Counted from the stretch's first letter, positions 1 through 10,921 are shown. The stretch: 64,000 nucleotides of DNA from Romanomermis culicivorax (GCA_963922205.1 CAWUHX010000017.1:744001-808000), one strand, 5' to 3'. Numbers and translations are program-made. The notes: generated by a model from the sequence alone, not told the origin.

Positions 1-74
1 CAAGCAGGTATTGCCCGAATCAGCAGAGTCGTAATATTCAAAATTGCATTGAGTACAGGCAACCCCAACCCCTC

Positions 75-3000
75 ATGGACATTGACGACCCCGCATTTTA
101 CTCAAAATTACCCGCCATAACTAACGGCCCCCAGACTACTTTAGGAACTATCATGCCCAACACCCACCGCCGCAGTGACGAATACGTCCTTGATCTGGAC
201 GTACCCGATTGGTGTGCCATGTCACCACCCCCCATGCCTGAAGCCGCAAAAATCGAAAAATCGCCGCCCACCATCCCCGTAGGCTACAAGATCCCCCGAA
301 AGCAAGACACTACGCCGCCCACCGCCACCGAAACCCCATCGAAAACAGGTCGCAACTTATTGTCCCTCTTACACGGCCTGACCCCTGAACCCTACCAATT
401 TCGCCCCCGCCAAACATTGCTACCGACCCCCGCAAGTAAGCAAGTCCAAACCCCATCCCATAACTCAAATTCCAAACTTTTACAGAACGTTCAGATTGCA
501 AACCGGCCACCCCCCCAGCTCAAAATCGCAAAACGACAACACCAAAAACCGCCACGCCAAATCGAGCAGAACGAAAATATACAGTACCCCGCCGCCTCCA
601 CTAAACCACTACATTGGCCATTGTATTGTATATTTTTATGTATAATAATCCCCACATCGTGTAGTGCCCAATTTCAGATGTGTGGAACTTCATTGAGCGG
701 TCACTCAGTCAGCATACCAAAACTTGTATCATGCATGCCCCCTTCCACAGTAGACAAACCCGTACAAACATTCGGAAAAATCTATATCCCCTCTACTAAG
801 CCCCACATTACAGACGCATACAAATGCAGTGTTCGCAAACGCAAAATTTGTACTAATACAGGATTTTTTGGATCAAAAGGTATTGTCTTCGACCAAACCG
901 AAATGCAAAATCTAACCCCATATGTTTGTAAGGCAATCGTTATAGACAAAGAACACAACGGTCAAAAATTATACGAAACCCAACCAGGATTTTGGTCAAC
1001 AAACAACTCCCTAAGCGTAGAATATACATGGTGTTGTACAGACCATTGTACCTCGGTCACTAACGTCATCATAGAAATAGGACAAATAGCATCTTGGAAT
1101 GGAAAATCTATGACAGGTACATTAGGCGACCTAGGGTCATGCAAACCGACATCAGGTCATTGTGTCACAGCCGACGGATCCATTATCTGGAACGAAACAG
1201 CATTTGAAAACTTATGCCCCTTCGAATACAAAAATACACATCCCATCAAACTCACGCAAACACACATGATAATAGAAGAGCTACAAGGTGCATTCTCGGT
1301 TAAAAATACAGTTTTTTCGAACCCCAATTGCCCAGAAATCCAAGACAGCATTCTAACCGAACAAGGCATTATCGTACAATTAGACAAAAGCACCCCACAT
1401 CGTAACGCATTTTTAACCCCAAAAACCAACGAAACTCATACTACACTATACGATTTTGACGATTTTGAACCCATTAATGCAAAACTAAACTATCTAGCAG
1501 ACAAAATACAGGAATTCGAAATTCAAAATTTCAAAAACGTATGGAATGAATTATGCAGACAGGCACAGCGTCACCTTGATCTCGTATGGCAAATTTTACG
1601 TCTTGATGCAACCCTTGGAGCACGTGCATTCCTACAGAGAACCGACATCATAGCAGAATTTACAGGAGAAGCCCTCACAGTCTGGCCCTGCAAGCAGGTA
1701 AACGCGTCCAAAGTCTTTTACAACCATAAAATCAACCAAACATGCTACAAACTTTTGCCCATTCTAGTAGGAACTGAACTCATGTTTTCAAATCCAGGAG
1801 GCAACGATTTGACCCCTTTCTCACAAACCGTTGACTGCCATCACATGCATGTAGCCCTTTACAAACAGAATAATACATGGGTAAGTGAAACAGGATTCCC
1901 GCATGTCACAAATTTACCTTTAGAAATCGTCTGGAACCAAAATTTCTCCCTTTTTCATTTTAATACACCCGCCATTTTTCATGATCAACTTGCAACTATT
2001 TCAACCAACTTACTCTTTTTGAAACAATACATTTACAAAACTCACACACTCGAAAACGTCGTCAAAAAACTCGTCAATTACACCGCCCAAATGTCTCTCA
2101 ATTCCGATACAGTTTACAACATGATCTCAGGCACTGGTCAAGCACTCGGAAATACCCTCTCTGGCGCCGGTCAAGGCATAGAACATGTAATAACCGGTAC
2201 CACCCAAAGTCTCACGGACGGATTAAGCAATTTACTCAAAGGACCCCTGCAAATCATTATCAATCTCGCCGTTATTACTGTAGTTATTGCAGGCGTCTTT
2301 TATTCGTTCCTCGTTCTTCGAAAATATTTCCCCTCTCCAAAGCATCATGCCACACACGAACATGCATACGAAATACCATCAAACAACAGACATTTACATG
2401 AGACCATTCCCCCATCATTCGGCCATGCTCTCTTAGAATTAGCTAATCGTCGTGGGGCACAAACGCAGCAGAAATACGTCCTTGTCGATATCGATACCCC
2501 CCGAACTCCTGCAATCGAACTCATTAATCAAATTCAGCAATCTGCATCAAATAAGCCACCCCAAAACGTACCTGAGAAACATACCCCTCATATTCCAATC
2601 ACACTTAACGGCAAATTAATGACAAAAGGCATGATTGACACTGGTGCAGTCTACTCCCTCATTGATTTCCGAGTCGCGCAACTTTTACAATTAGACATGA
2701 AACCCCCGCTAGTCCAAGCAAAAGCAGCAAATAATCTCCCGATTCACTTTGTAGGAACCACTTTTGTCACAGTGACAGCCCAAACAATCCAGGAAACAAT
2801 CATGGTCCATGTCCAAAAAGATTGCACAGCAGACATCCTTCTAGGCAAAAACTTTCTCAGTCGATTTTTGGAATACACTATCAACAATCAAAAATCACAG
2901 GTCAAATTTGGCAATGTTATACTACCTTGTGATGGCCTAGAATATAGCCCTCTCTCAACTCGTGGTGGAACTTATTTGGATGAAAAATTAGAATTACCAC

Positions 3001-6000
3001 CCCGTACAGTAACCGAATTTACTGTCCCCTTGCCCAAATCGTACTTACAGATCAAACAGCTTGAATTCACCCCGAAACCCAAACAGAATCCCAAAGTCCA
3101 TTTCGCAGCTTGTATATCTGAGAATCAAAACAGTCGCATACGCATATCGGTCCTAAACACACAAGAAACAGCCCAGATTCTTTATCCTGGAACATGCATT
3201 GGTACAGTCTCATGTTACATCCCAAAACAAAATACTCCTGCTAACCTAACCCCTTCCACACAAAACCAGCCCAACCGTTTTGATACATTCACATGGTTAA
3301 AAGAAAATGTTAATTTAACCTCTAGCGACCTCACAGAAGCAGAAAAAATGCAACTCCTACGCGCCCTATCGAAGTACCCTACATTATATGCTAAATCCAA
3401 AATGGATGTAGGTAGAACCACCCTCGTTTCACATACAATTGACACCAATGGCTCCCAACCCGTACGTAGACAACTTTATCGGACTTCCCCAAAAGAAAAG
3501 CAAATCATACAAGCAGAAGTTGAGCAACTCGCAGCAGCAGGTGTCATAAGCCAAAGCAACTCTCCATGGTGTACCAACACAGTTTTAGTTCCCAAAAAAG
3601 ATGGAGGCCATCGTTTATGCATTGATTTTAGAGGCCTCAACAAAGTCACAAAAAAAGATACCTACCCCTTACCCCGTATAGACGAAATTCTAGACACCCT
3701 CCGTGGCATGAAATATTTCACCTCCCTTGACCAATCCAATGCATATTATTCCATTCCCATAGCACAAGCAGACAGAGAAAAAACGGCCTTTAATTGCTCA
3801 GCTGGCCAGTATCAATTCAATTACCTCCCCTTTGGACTCACCAATGCCCCAGCCACATTCCAAAGGTTAATGGATGTTATTCTTTCGGGTCTGCAATGGA
3901 ACACATGCCTTGTGTATCTCGACGATGTTTTGGTATTCGCAGACTCCCATGCCCAAATGCTGGAACGTTTAGACACTATTCTTGCCCGGTTCTCACAAGC
4001 AGGCCTTAAGCTAAACATACAAAAATGCAAATTCTGCCAGCCCCAAGTCCAATACTTAGGCCACGTCATTTCCCAGCAAGGCATTTCACCAGATCCCCAT
4101 AAGGTACAGGCCATTTATGACATACCCACGCCCAAAAGCTCAAAAGAAGTTAAATCATTCCTTGGCCTACCCTCGTATTATCGCAGATTCATCCCAAATT
4201 GCTCTCAAGTTTCTAGCCCACTCACATCGCTACTCAAAAAGAATTCCGAATTTTCCTGGGGCCCTGAACAGCAAAATGCATTCACTAAGCTCAAAGAATT
4301 ACTCATCCATGCCCCAATACTGCAGCATCCCGATTTCACAAAACCGTTTATTCTGCAAACCGACGCCTCAAAACTCGGAATCGGCGCCATTCTCAGTCAG
4401 CTAGATAGTAAAGGTCAGGATCGCCCCATTGCTTTTGGGAGCCGCACATTGAAACCTGCAGAACGCAACTACCCAATCACTGAGTTGGAAACCCTTGCAG
4501 TAGTCGAATTTGTCAAGTATTTCCGCCCCTATCTTTTCCAGCAACATGTTATCGTACACACTGACCACACAGCAGTTCAGGCAGTCTTACAAAAGGAAAA
4601 CCCGTCCCCTCGCATTGCCCGTTGGGGATTAGCCCTCTCTGGTATTCAACTCGACATTCGACCTAAGAAAGGCACTGCTAACCGCAACGCAGATGCAGTT
4701 TCTCGATTCCCCTCGCAAACAGCAAAGCAATCCTTTGATATTGAGCAATTAGAAACCCGCCCCGAAATATCAACTATCAATTCAGTTTTGGAAGCTGAAG
4801 CAACTGAACAAGAAGAGCAACAGAAAAACTTTGCCGAACTCCAACGCACTGATCCAACTGTCAAAAGTATTTTAGCAAAAATCGCCCAAAAACACCCCCT
4901 TACCCTGATCAAATTCGCAGTGCATCAAAACATTCTCTTCCGTATAGTCGACAAACAGGCAAAACTATACATTCCCAAGTCCCAAGTCCAGCATCTCATC
5001 GCCTCGCATCATGACAGCAAATTCACAGGTCATTTTGCAGCCCGGAAAACTTTACACTTGCTCAGACAGAAATATTTTTGGCCCCAAATGAGCCGTGATA
5101 TCAAACGTTACTGCAAAACTTGCCACCCATGCCAGACACAGAAAGCTCTTAGACACAAAGTACATGCAAACTTGGTACCAATTCAGCCAACTGGCCCATT
5201 TGATCGAGTTGGTGTTGATTGCATGGGACCGTTACCCCTCACTGAAGACGGCAACCGGTTCATTGCCGTTTTCATCGATTATTTCACAAAGTATGTAGAG
5301 GCATTCCCGACCCCTGACATCACTGCAGCCACTATTGCCAACTTATTCGTAACCAAAATTGTTTGTCGTCATGGGTCCCCAAAAATCATCCATTGTGATC
5401 GTGGCACCGATTTTGTATCGGATCTCTTCTCACGGATCACCAGTTTATGCAATACTCAGAAAATTCACACTACCCCATATCATCCCATTGCCAATGGAGA
5501 AGTTGAGCGTTGCAACCAAACCCTAGCCACCCGTATCCGCATGTACATCAATTCAAATCACACTGATTGGGATACTTATCTCCCGTACGCCGTTTTTTCG
5601 ATCAACATTCATAAAAACGATAGCACTTCGTATCCCCCATTTGAATTACTTCACGGTAGGCAAGCTAATCTGCCGTCAGATGCAGCTTTAAATTTTTTCC
5701 CCACGTCCTACATGGTTGATTTAGACGATTACGCCCTTCGTGTAAAATCGCATTTTACAGAAGCACTCTCAACCGTGCAGAAAAGTTTGCAAAAAGCCCA
5801 AGCCCACTATACCCGTCAGTATAACAAACATGCTCAGAACATACATTACAAGGCAGGCGATCTTATTCTCTACAAAAATCATTCGTGTAAACAAGGGCTG
5901 ACTCCCAAATTCCTCCCTCGCCAAAACGGACCCTATACAGTTACGAATTTCATGTACCCCAACGTTACACTCAAACACCCCCATAAGAATATTACATTTA

Positions 6001-6089
6001 CGGTGCATGTAAACGAGACAACCCCTTTCTACCCTCGGAAAGCAACTATCGCACCTACCCCCACCCCTCCTCAACCTCGAAAGCCTTGA
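75..6089 (+). CDS. Ty3-like retroelement polyprotein with Env-like region before Pro-Pol
   Basis: One uninterrupted frame of 2004 codons. The frame is also open from base 3 to the first ATG at 75, so the true start (possibly a Gag part) may lie outside the window. Order by approximate residue: proline-rich, basic head (1-178); hydrophobic signal-like stretch (179-201); Cys-rich, N-glycosylation-site-rich ectodomain (about 202-720, with a WCC...C cluster and a C-P-F-E-Y stretch); transmembrane segment (about 723-752); short tail; aspartic protease with D-T-G-A (about 854); reverse transcriptase with YLDD (about 1281); RNase H with TDAS (about 1428) and HTDH; integrase with an H-H-C-C finger (about 1644) and D, D, E residues near 1713, 1773 and 1808. 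Known retroviruses and Ty3 elements place env after pol, so this order is odd. The coding strand is rich in A and C and poor in G. The pol assignment is certain. The Env assignment rests on topology only, and its viral family is not established. No frame breaks were seen. Confidence 0.9.
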   Translation: MDIDDPAFYSKLPAITNGPQTTLGTIMPNTHRRSDEYVLDLDVPDWCAMSPPPMPEAAKIEKSPPTIPVGYKIPRKQDTTPPTATETPSKTGRNLLSLLHGLTPEPYQFRPRQTLLPTPASKQVQTPSHNSNSKLLQNVQIANRPPPQLKIAKRQHQKPPRQIEQNENIQYPAASTKPLHWPLYCIFLCIIIPTSCSAQFQMCGTSLSGHSVSIPKLVSCMPPSTVDKPVQTFGKIYIPSTKPHITDAYKCSVRKRKICTNTGFFGSKGIVFDQTEMQNLTPYVCKAIVIDKEHNGQKLYETQPGFWSTNNSLSVEYTWCCTDHCTSVTNVIIEIGQIASWNGKSMTGTLGDLGSCKPTSGHCVTADGSIIWNETAFENLCPFEYKNTHPIKLTQTHMIIEELQGAFSVKNTVFSNPNCPEIQDSILTEQGIIVQLDKSTPHRNAFLTPKTNETHTTLYDFDDFEPINAKLNYLADKIQEFEIQNFKNVWNELCRQAQRHLDLVWQILRLDATLGARAFLQRTDIIAEFTGEALTVWPCKQVNASKVFYNHKINQTCYKLLPILVGTELMFSNPGGNDLTPFSQTVDCHHMHVALYKQNNTWVSETGFPHVTNLPLEIVWNQNFSLFHFNTPAIFHDQLATISTNLLFLKQYIYKTHTLENVVKKLVNYTAQMSLNSDTVYNMISGTGQALGNTLSGAGQGIEHVITGTTQSLTDGLSNLLKGPLQIIINLAVITVVIAGVFYSFLVLRKYFPSPKHHATHEHAYEIPSNNRHLHETIPPSFGHALLELANRRGAQTQQKYVLVDIDTPRTPAIELINQIQQSASNKPPQNVPEKHTPHIPITLNGKLMTKGMIDTGAVYSLIDFRVAQLLQLDMKPPLVQAKAANNLPIHFVGTTFVTVTAQTIQETIMVHVQKDCTADILLGKNFLSRFLEYTINNQKSQVKFGNVILPCDGLEYSPLSTRGGTYLDEKLELPPRTVTEFTVPLPKSYLQIKQLEFTPKPKQNPKVHFAACISENQNSRIRISVLNTQETAQILYPGTCIGTVSCYIPKQNTPANLTPSTQNQPNRFDTFTWLKENVNLTSSDLTEAEKMQLLRALSKYPTLYAKSKMDVGRTTLVSHTIDTNGSQPVRRQLYRTSPKEKQIIQAEVEQLAAAGVISQSNSPWCTNTVLVPKKDGGHRLCIDFRGLNKVTKKDTYPLPRIDEILDTLRGMKYFTSLDQSNAYYSIPIAQADREKTAFNCSAGQYQFNYLPFGLTNAPATFQRLMDVILSGLQWNTCLVYLDDVLVFADSHAQMLERLDTILARFSQAGLKLNIQKCKFCQPQVQYLGHVISQQGISPDPHKVQAIYDIPTPKSSKEVKSFLGLPSYYRRFIPNCSQVSSPLTSLLKKNSEFSWGPEQQNAFTKLKELLIHAPILQHPDFTKPFILQTDASKLGIGAILSQLDSKGQDRPIAFGSRTLKPAERNYPITELETLAVVEFVKYFRPYLFQQHVIVHTDHTAVQAVLQKENPSPRIARWGLALSGIQLDIRPKKGTANRNADAVSRFPSQTAKQSFDIEQLETRPEISTINSVLEAEATEQEEQQKNFAELQRTDPTVKSILAKIAQKHPLTLIKFAVHQNILFRIVDKQAKLYIPKSQVQHLIASHHDSKFTGHFAARKTLHLLRQKYFWPQMSRDIKRYCKTCHPCQTQKALRHKVHANLVPIQPTGPFDRVGVDCMGPLPLTEDGNRFIAVFIDYFTKYVEAFPTPDITAATIANLFVTKIVCRHGSPKIIHCDRGTDFVSDLFSRITSLCNTQKIHTTPYHPIANGEVERCNQTLATRIRMYINSNHTDWDTYLPYAVFSINIHKNDSTSYPPFELLHGRQANLPSDAALNFFPTSYMVDLDDYALRVKSHFTEALSTVQKSLQKAQAHYTRQYNKHAQNIHYKAGDLILYKNHSCKQGLTPKFLPRQNGPYTVTNFMYPNVTLKHPHKNITFTVHVNETTPFYPRKATIAPTPTPPQPRKP

Positions 6090-6107
6090 ACGAGGACGTT
6101 CAACTCC

Positions 6108-6120
6108 GGAAGGAGGGAAA
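6108..6120 (+). promoter_or_regulatory. Polypurine tract
   Basis: Thirteen purines lie directly before the LTR start TGTAACG and 18 bases after the polyprotein stop. This is the expected primer site for plus-strand DNA synthesis of the element. Confidence 0.85.
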
Positions 6121-7015
6121 TGTAACGTACCTGCTAAAGCAGTACTGTAAACATGTAGCATACTGTATGTAATAGACATTTATTAGATATTATTTTATTT
6201 TCACATTATCGTCTCAAGGATGTCTGGGATTCACACCCAAACATTCCTACAAAATTACGTGAAGTACTTTATTTTGATCCGTTCACACCCCGGTAGCCCA
6301 ATTAAGACGCCCTAATTAATTTGCACAAACGGCAGCTGTTCCTCTAGAACCCACACTAAACTACACATTCCACAGCTACCGTAATCCCCCGTAAAAATCG
6401 TAAACAACACCTGCACACAGTAAAATGCGTAGAAGCCCCGCCGTACAGTAGTCTCAAGTGTAACAGTAGCGGCGGCCCCACAAAACGTGTGTATACAGAG
6501 AAACCGATACAGGAAGCATACACAGAAGCACAGAGGTGTGGCCAAGCCCACCGTAGAAAGCAAGCGAAGCACAGAAAGCATACAGTACCAGAAAAGCATT
6601 AGAGAGGCGTAACTAAGAAAGCATAAAAAGCGTAGCCGGAAACGACGATTGGCGGAAGAAGATGGACAGAAGCTCGACCTCCCGCAGCGTCCAGGGAGTG
6701 GCCAGAATCGCCGTATAAAAGAAGAAGCAAAGCGTGATTTTCATTCCTTCGGATTCTGATTCTGATTCTTATTCTTGTGTTTTCCGCGCTCGCCCCGTCT
6801 TTATACATTTGCAAGCGGCCGACTATTCGAAAGCACTTAAACCGAGGCCCCCATTCGTATTTTAATTCGAAGCGCGTTTATCGTCGACGTTCAAGCGACC
6901 GTCGATCCCCGTTGTTTTATTGTAATCGTACGCCCGCGCCCCCATCCCGTTATTTACCCCGCCGTATCGACCGATTGGTCCAAGTAAAGTACCTCACAGA
7001 AATCTGGTCGTTACA
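6121..7015 (+). repeat. 3' LTR of the Env-Pol element
   Basis: This 895-bp segment begins TGTAACG and ends CGTTACA, a perfect 7-bp inverted repeat, and follows the polypurine tract directly. The partner 5' LTR lies before the window, so neither the target duplication nor the LTR age can be read. The end was chosen from the inverted repeat alone. Confidence 0.8.
6714..6720 (+). promoter_or_regulatory. TATA box within LTR
   Basis: TATAAAA sits in the second third of the LTR and is followed by a short purine stretch and repeated ATTCTG motifs. It is a plausible core promoter for the element. The transcription start was not identified. Confidence 0.5.
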
Positions 7016-7948
7016 ATACATATAGTTACGGTGTAATGTTCATTACCAGTCATTTAAAATATGAATAAAAACTTAAACTAAGAATTGAAAAATTTTCATC
7101 ATTTTATAAAAAAATTTTTCCGGGAAAAAATGTAACAACTTTTGGACACCTGCTTTCCTTGTTGTCTAAATAAGCGTAGAGGAAGTTTTAGAATGGCAGC
7201 GAAATTATTCAGACGGGCTATCACTCGGGTACCGGATAGCATTTCTCTGATTCTGCCTGGGTAATTCGGGTACCCAGTGTGAAGCTCCAAGAACCATTAC
7301 TCAATTAACATGTTTTGGTGCATCCCCAGTTAGGTATATTTCGTCTCTCTTTAATTATTAATCTTCAATAGTTGAGTAATTAGGACTTCGTTGTCAGCTC
7401 AATGATGGTTACTCTACCAGGTGAAACTAACCCTCAAAAATTCGCGTCCGAGACGCGTCCGGAATGCGTCTTTTTCAGCAGCACAAAGATAACTTTCATC
7501 TTTCTAAATAATTGACATTAATGCAATAACTGTCAATCATGGTTTTTTCATAATGTGTAGTGGATATGCACATTGTTTTGACCTAGAGTATGACACAACA
7601 GTTGACCTTTCGTTTATATCTGGTAAGTAATGTGTGCTTTCTATAGGAAGGTAAGAAGGAAGCATCAGCAAAATTCTTTGGCTTTGTGTGACACTAGCAC
7701 ATGACCTGTCAATTTTATTGTCGGTATAATGTGCTGATCACGTCTTGGGTGCATCCCCAATGTGTTCCGGAGGCATTCTGGATGCAAACAGCATAGACGG
7801 TTAGTTTTTCGCCTGGTAGTGTACAACATTACCATCAGCCGAGATCAAGTAAACGTTTTAAAAGTTTGCTTTTAATTATCATGATTTCCAGATAGTGAGA
7901 GCCATTTCATGCACATTGGTGGGGGCTTTAGTTTCACCCCTATTCAGT
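7016..7948. other. No gene seen; one GGGTACC-type repeat fragment inside
   Basis: AT-rich sequence after the LTR. Apart from the repeat fragment at 7223-7287 I see no supported coding, RNA or repeat feature. Confidence 0.5.
7223..7287 (+). repeat. GGGTACC dispersed repeat fragment
   Basis: This segment aligns with 49471-49534 from CTCGGGTAC through the shared ending CGGGTACCC-GTGTGAAGCTC. An inverted relative lies at 42421-42478. It looks like one end of a short dispersed element; full boundaries are unknown. Confidence 0.55.
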
Positions 7949-9649
7949 GAAACACACAACAGCGATTCTCAAAACGAAACTCAATACAGCGATTTTTGAA
8001 ACAGTGATGTCTCAAGACAATGATTCTCAATTCAGCGAAGTATCAATACAGCGATTTTCAAAACAGCGAATCTCAATTCAGTGAAGTCCCAATACAGTGT
8101 TGTGGAGTGATTCGGCATTTTTGTAAAGTTTGTGTCAATTTCGGAAAAAGATCGGCAAGTTTGATAGAGAGATTTTGTGCCGAGACATCAGAAGAGGCGT
8201 GGCTACACCATCAAAGAAAATTGTGAAAGAAAATTCATTGTTGGTTGTGTGTGCTTGGACGAGCGGTTGTGTAGTGATAGAGAGAGTTATTTTTGTTAGA
8301 TTCAAGCAGCATTTTAGTTTAGTAAATTGTAACTCGAGCATGTGATCTAGGTTATGTCAAACTATTTGAAAATAGTTTGAGTATTCGGGTTCAACTCCTA
8401 GAAGGGCAAGTTAGCACAGTCAGAGTTTCGGCATCCGAAAACCTTTGACACCCTGAGCAAAGTTCCTTGGATAAATTGACATAGCCCTGTCTAGGAGCTC
8501 ATCAATCTCCTGCATATAATTATCGTTGCATGAAATTCGTCAAACACTCTGGGTGTTCCATTTACAGCGTTCTGCACACTTTTCTACGTTCCATATGTCT
8601 ATTATTAAAACACCCGCCATAAATCGTCATTGGTCTAATTATTTTCTCCTATATGACAACAGCGATTCTCCAAACAGTGAAGTCTCAAAACAGTGATTCT
8701 CAATTCAGCCAAGTCTCAATACAGTGATTCTCAAAACAGTTATCTTCAGAATGGAAAAATTGAAATTGGGCAGGGTAGACGGTTTGGCACATGGCCCATT
8801 CGGTGCTCCTTTTTGATCTGGTTGATGTTGGTTGTCACTCATTTTGGCACCAATCCCCAGATTTCTGACATGGCTTTATAGCATGTGTTTTCAGGACATT
8901 ATAGCTTTTTGTTCGTTTATTGGTTTGTTTATTATTAACATATCCAAATGCATGTTTTTGGTTTATTTTTTCCTTTATGGATTTATGTCTTTGAATATTC
9001 TTATTTTGTGCTACTTTTTGTATAATTTTTTCAGGTCGTGTGCTTTTGTTCTATTTTTACCTTACTTTTTACTACATTATTTTACTTTTCATGTCTTAAC
9101 CATTCATTTTTTGTTCTGCCTTTATTGCTTAATTATTTTATTCATTTCATTCTATTTGTTGATTTTATTTTATTTATTTCATTAACTTAATTTTTTTGGA
9201 ATCCAGTCAAGCTGCATACAAAACAACTTTAATGGAGAATCCTTATGATAATTTTTTGCTTTTGTTTTTTCCAAAGTTTCAGAAAAATGTTTTTCTCACA
9301 GAATCTTTTTTGTGATTTTGGAATGGTCCGTTCGTGCATACCTACCGCGACTGCAGCACAAAAGTATGTGAAATTGAGATGGCCAAATGCAACTAAAAAT
9401 AGAATATCTCAACCATCAAAAACGATTTTAATTTACCAAATTTGCATATTGTGCATGTTTACTCTAACGCATAGAAATTTTTAGTATCCACCATATTGAG
9501 ATTCACTCTTTTGGGAATCAATGTATTGAGACTTCACTGTAAGGAGAATCGCTGTAATGAAAATTGCTGTAATGCGATTTGCTGCTTTGAGTCTCGCTAC
9601 TTTGAGTTTCACTGTTGTGGGTTTTGCTGTATTTGTTGTAGTGTGTTTC
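7949..9649. mobile_element. Foldback DNA element with repetitive inverted arms
   Basis: The left arm (7949-8097, continuing at 8663-8745 after an inserted LTR) is built of short units such as ACAGCGATTCTCAA. The right arm (about 9500-9649) is the inverse of this array. The outer ends match as GAAACACAC and GTGTGTTTC. The centre (about 8750-9480) is T-rich, and its hydrophobic ORFs look like composition artefacts. No transposase was seen, so the element is probably non-autonomous. Confidence 0.7.
8098..8658 (+). repeat. Solo LTR related to the LTRs of the 22819-34682 element
   Basis: It starts TGTTGTGGAG and ends ATGACA, and it is flanked on both sides by ACAG (8094-8097 and 8659-8662), a 4-bp target duplication. 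Its sequence is a diverged, oppositely oriented relative of the LTRs at 22819-23392 and 34109-34682, sharing for example the GGCATCCGAAAACCTTTGAC block and the paired CAAACTATTTGAAAATAGTTTG-type block. It interrupts the left arm of the foldback element. Confidence 0.85.
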
Positions 9650-9654
9650 TGCAG

Positions 9655-9774
9655 ATTTTAGGATTTTTATGATAGTTTGTCAATTTCCCGAAGACACGCA
9701 CAGGTACAAGTTTGATCAGGTGAAGCGGATCATCAAAGAGCGTCTCACTGTAGTCCGGATTCAGTATGCATGCG
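9655..9774 (+). CDS. Possible exon of an unrecognised gene
   Basis: A 120-bp open stretch lies between a good acceptor (TTTCTGCAG, ending 9654) and a good donor (GCG|GTGAGC). The 39 complete codons give a mixed peptide containing FPEDTHRYKFDQVKRIIK, unlike the low-complexity ORFs nearby. I do not recognise the family and found no flanking exons. The exon starts five bases after the right end of the foldback element, so the element may have landed beside the acceptor. It could be chance. Confidence 0.3.
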
Positions 9775-10148
9775 GTGAGCTCTTTTTCCTTATTATTCTC
9801 GTCAAGTGCATTCTCTATTAGTTGTGTCCCCGTGCATTTGCTGTGTTTACCAGCATGTGGGACTTTCCCTTATAACTCCGCCCATTTCTTTTAGTTTGTA
9901 GGGGTTACATAAGTTGTTTATTATGTAAAATAGGAGAAATCTCTCCTCTCTTGATTTAAGCACTTTGGGAATTCTGAAGGTTTTCTAATTTGGATTATTT
10001 TATTGTTGGGCTTAAGTACTTTAAGAGTTTGTTCTAGGGTAAGTGTGGGTGTTGGAAACATGTGCATTAAGGACAATCCTTGATTACCAACTGCCTGCCT
10101 CTTCATCCACGCCTTGACCTACAATCTTACAAATACAACATATTGGGG
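9775..10148. other. No feature seen
   Basis: Mixed sequence after the possible exon. I see no gene, RNA or repeat structure here. Confidence 0.4.
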
Positions 10149-10508
10149 ACACGCCAGGGGTTTGACCCTCAGCAGATTTGACTGCCCCAGCAATGATTTA
10201 GAAGATGATGAAGGAAAATGAGCAAGGGAGAAGAGAAAGTAGTCATCACAAAATGGAAATGATGCTCTAATTTAATAATTTTTTAAGCAGTGTACCATTG
10301 ATTCCAAAAAAGTAACATTAAAATATTAAAAAGTGCTGTCTAAGCAAATAATTTCACATATCTGACTAATATAGGTTGAAAAATATGTTGCTTAGATTTT
10401 AGACGGCTTTTCCAAGACCTTTTTTTGGTTACAAAGAACAAAAAAAATTTCATTTCAGCTCCTGTTCTGGCTGAGCTCCAGCAGAATTTCTTGGCTGCGC
10501 ATGTATAC
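10149..10508. mobile_element. MITE-like repeat, family X, copy 1
   Basis: This copy aligns along its length with 40075-40474 and 52793-53086. Shared blocks include GGGGTTTGACCC near the left end, CTGACTAATATAGGTTGAA in the middle, and GCATGTAT at the right end. The ends of the best copy are inverted (CATACATGCAC and GTGCATGTATG). No coding capacity. Confidence 0.65.
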
Positions 10509-10921
10509 TCATATCCTAGTTTGTAACTTCAACCCAAGCTTCAATTTTTTTCAATTCCCTTGCTCTTGAGAAATCTGTATGGTAAGTTTTATGTAGCAGA
10601 AGTAAATTAAAAAATTATGCAGCATTCTATTTAAAGATCCTATGAGGACCTCAAATGACCTTCCACTGTTTGTGGGCCTCTTTTTGGCAGCTTAAGGTTT
10701 CATCAAAGGTGTACATGCAATTAGAAATAGTATTTTTCACGCCAAATAATAGGGTGGCAGATAACACTCATACTAGGATATTTTTAATCTCATTGTATGT
10801 ACCAGAAAATGCTAAAAATTTTATAGCTTTAGTTACCGTAGCTAGGTGAATTTCAACTTTCATGCGAAATGAATACTGTCATAATACTTGGCGTACTTTC
10901 AGATATTAATTGACTAGTTTA
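10509..10921. other. No feature seen
   Basis: AT-rich sequence between two mobile elements. No gene or repeat could be supported. Confidence 0.4.

Noticed and set aside
8832..9185. 117-codon hydrophobic ORF as a membrane protein
   Set aside because: It lies in a T-rich core of a foldback element; Phe/Leu/Ile runs follow from T-rich sequence and no family motif is present.
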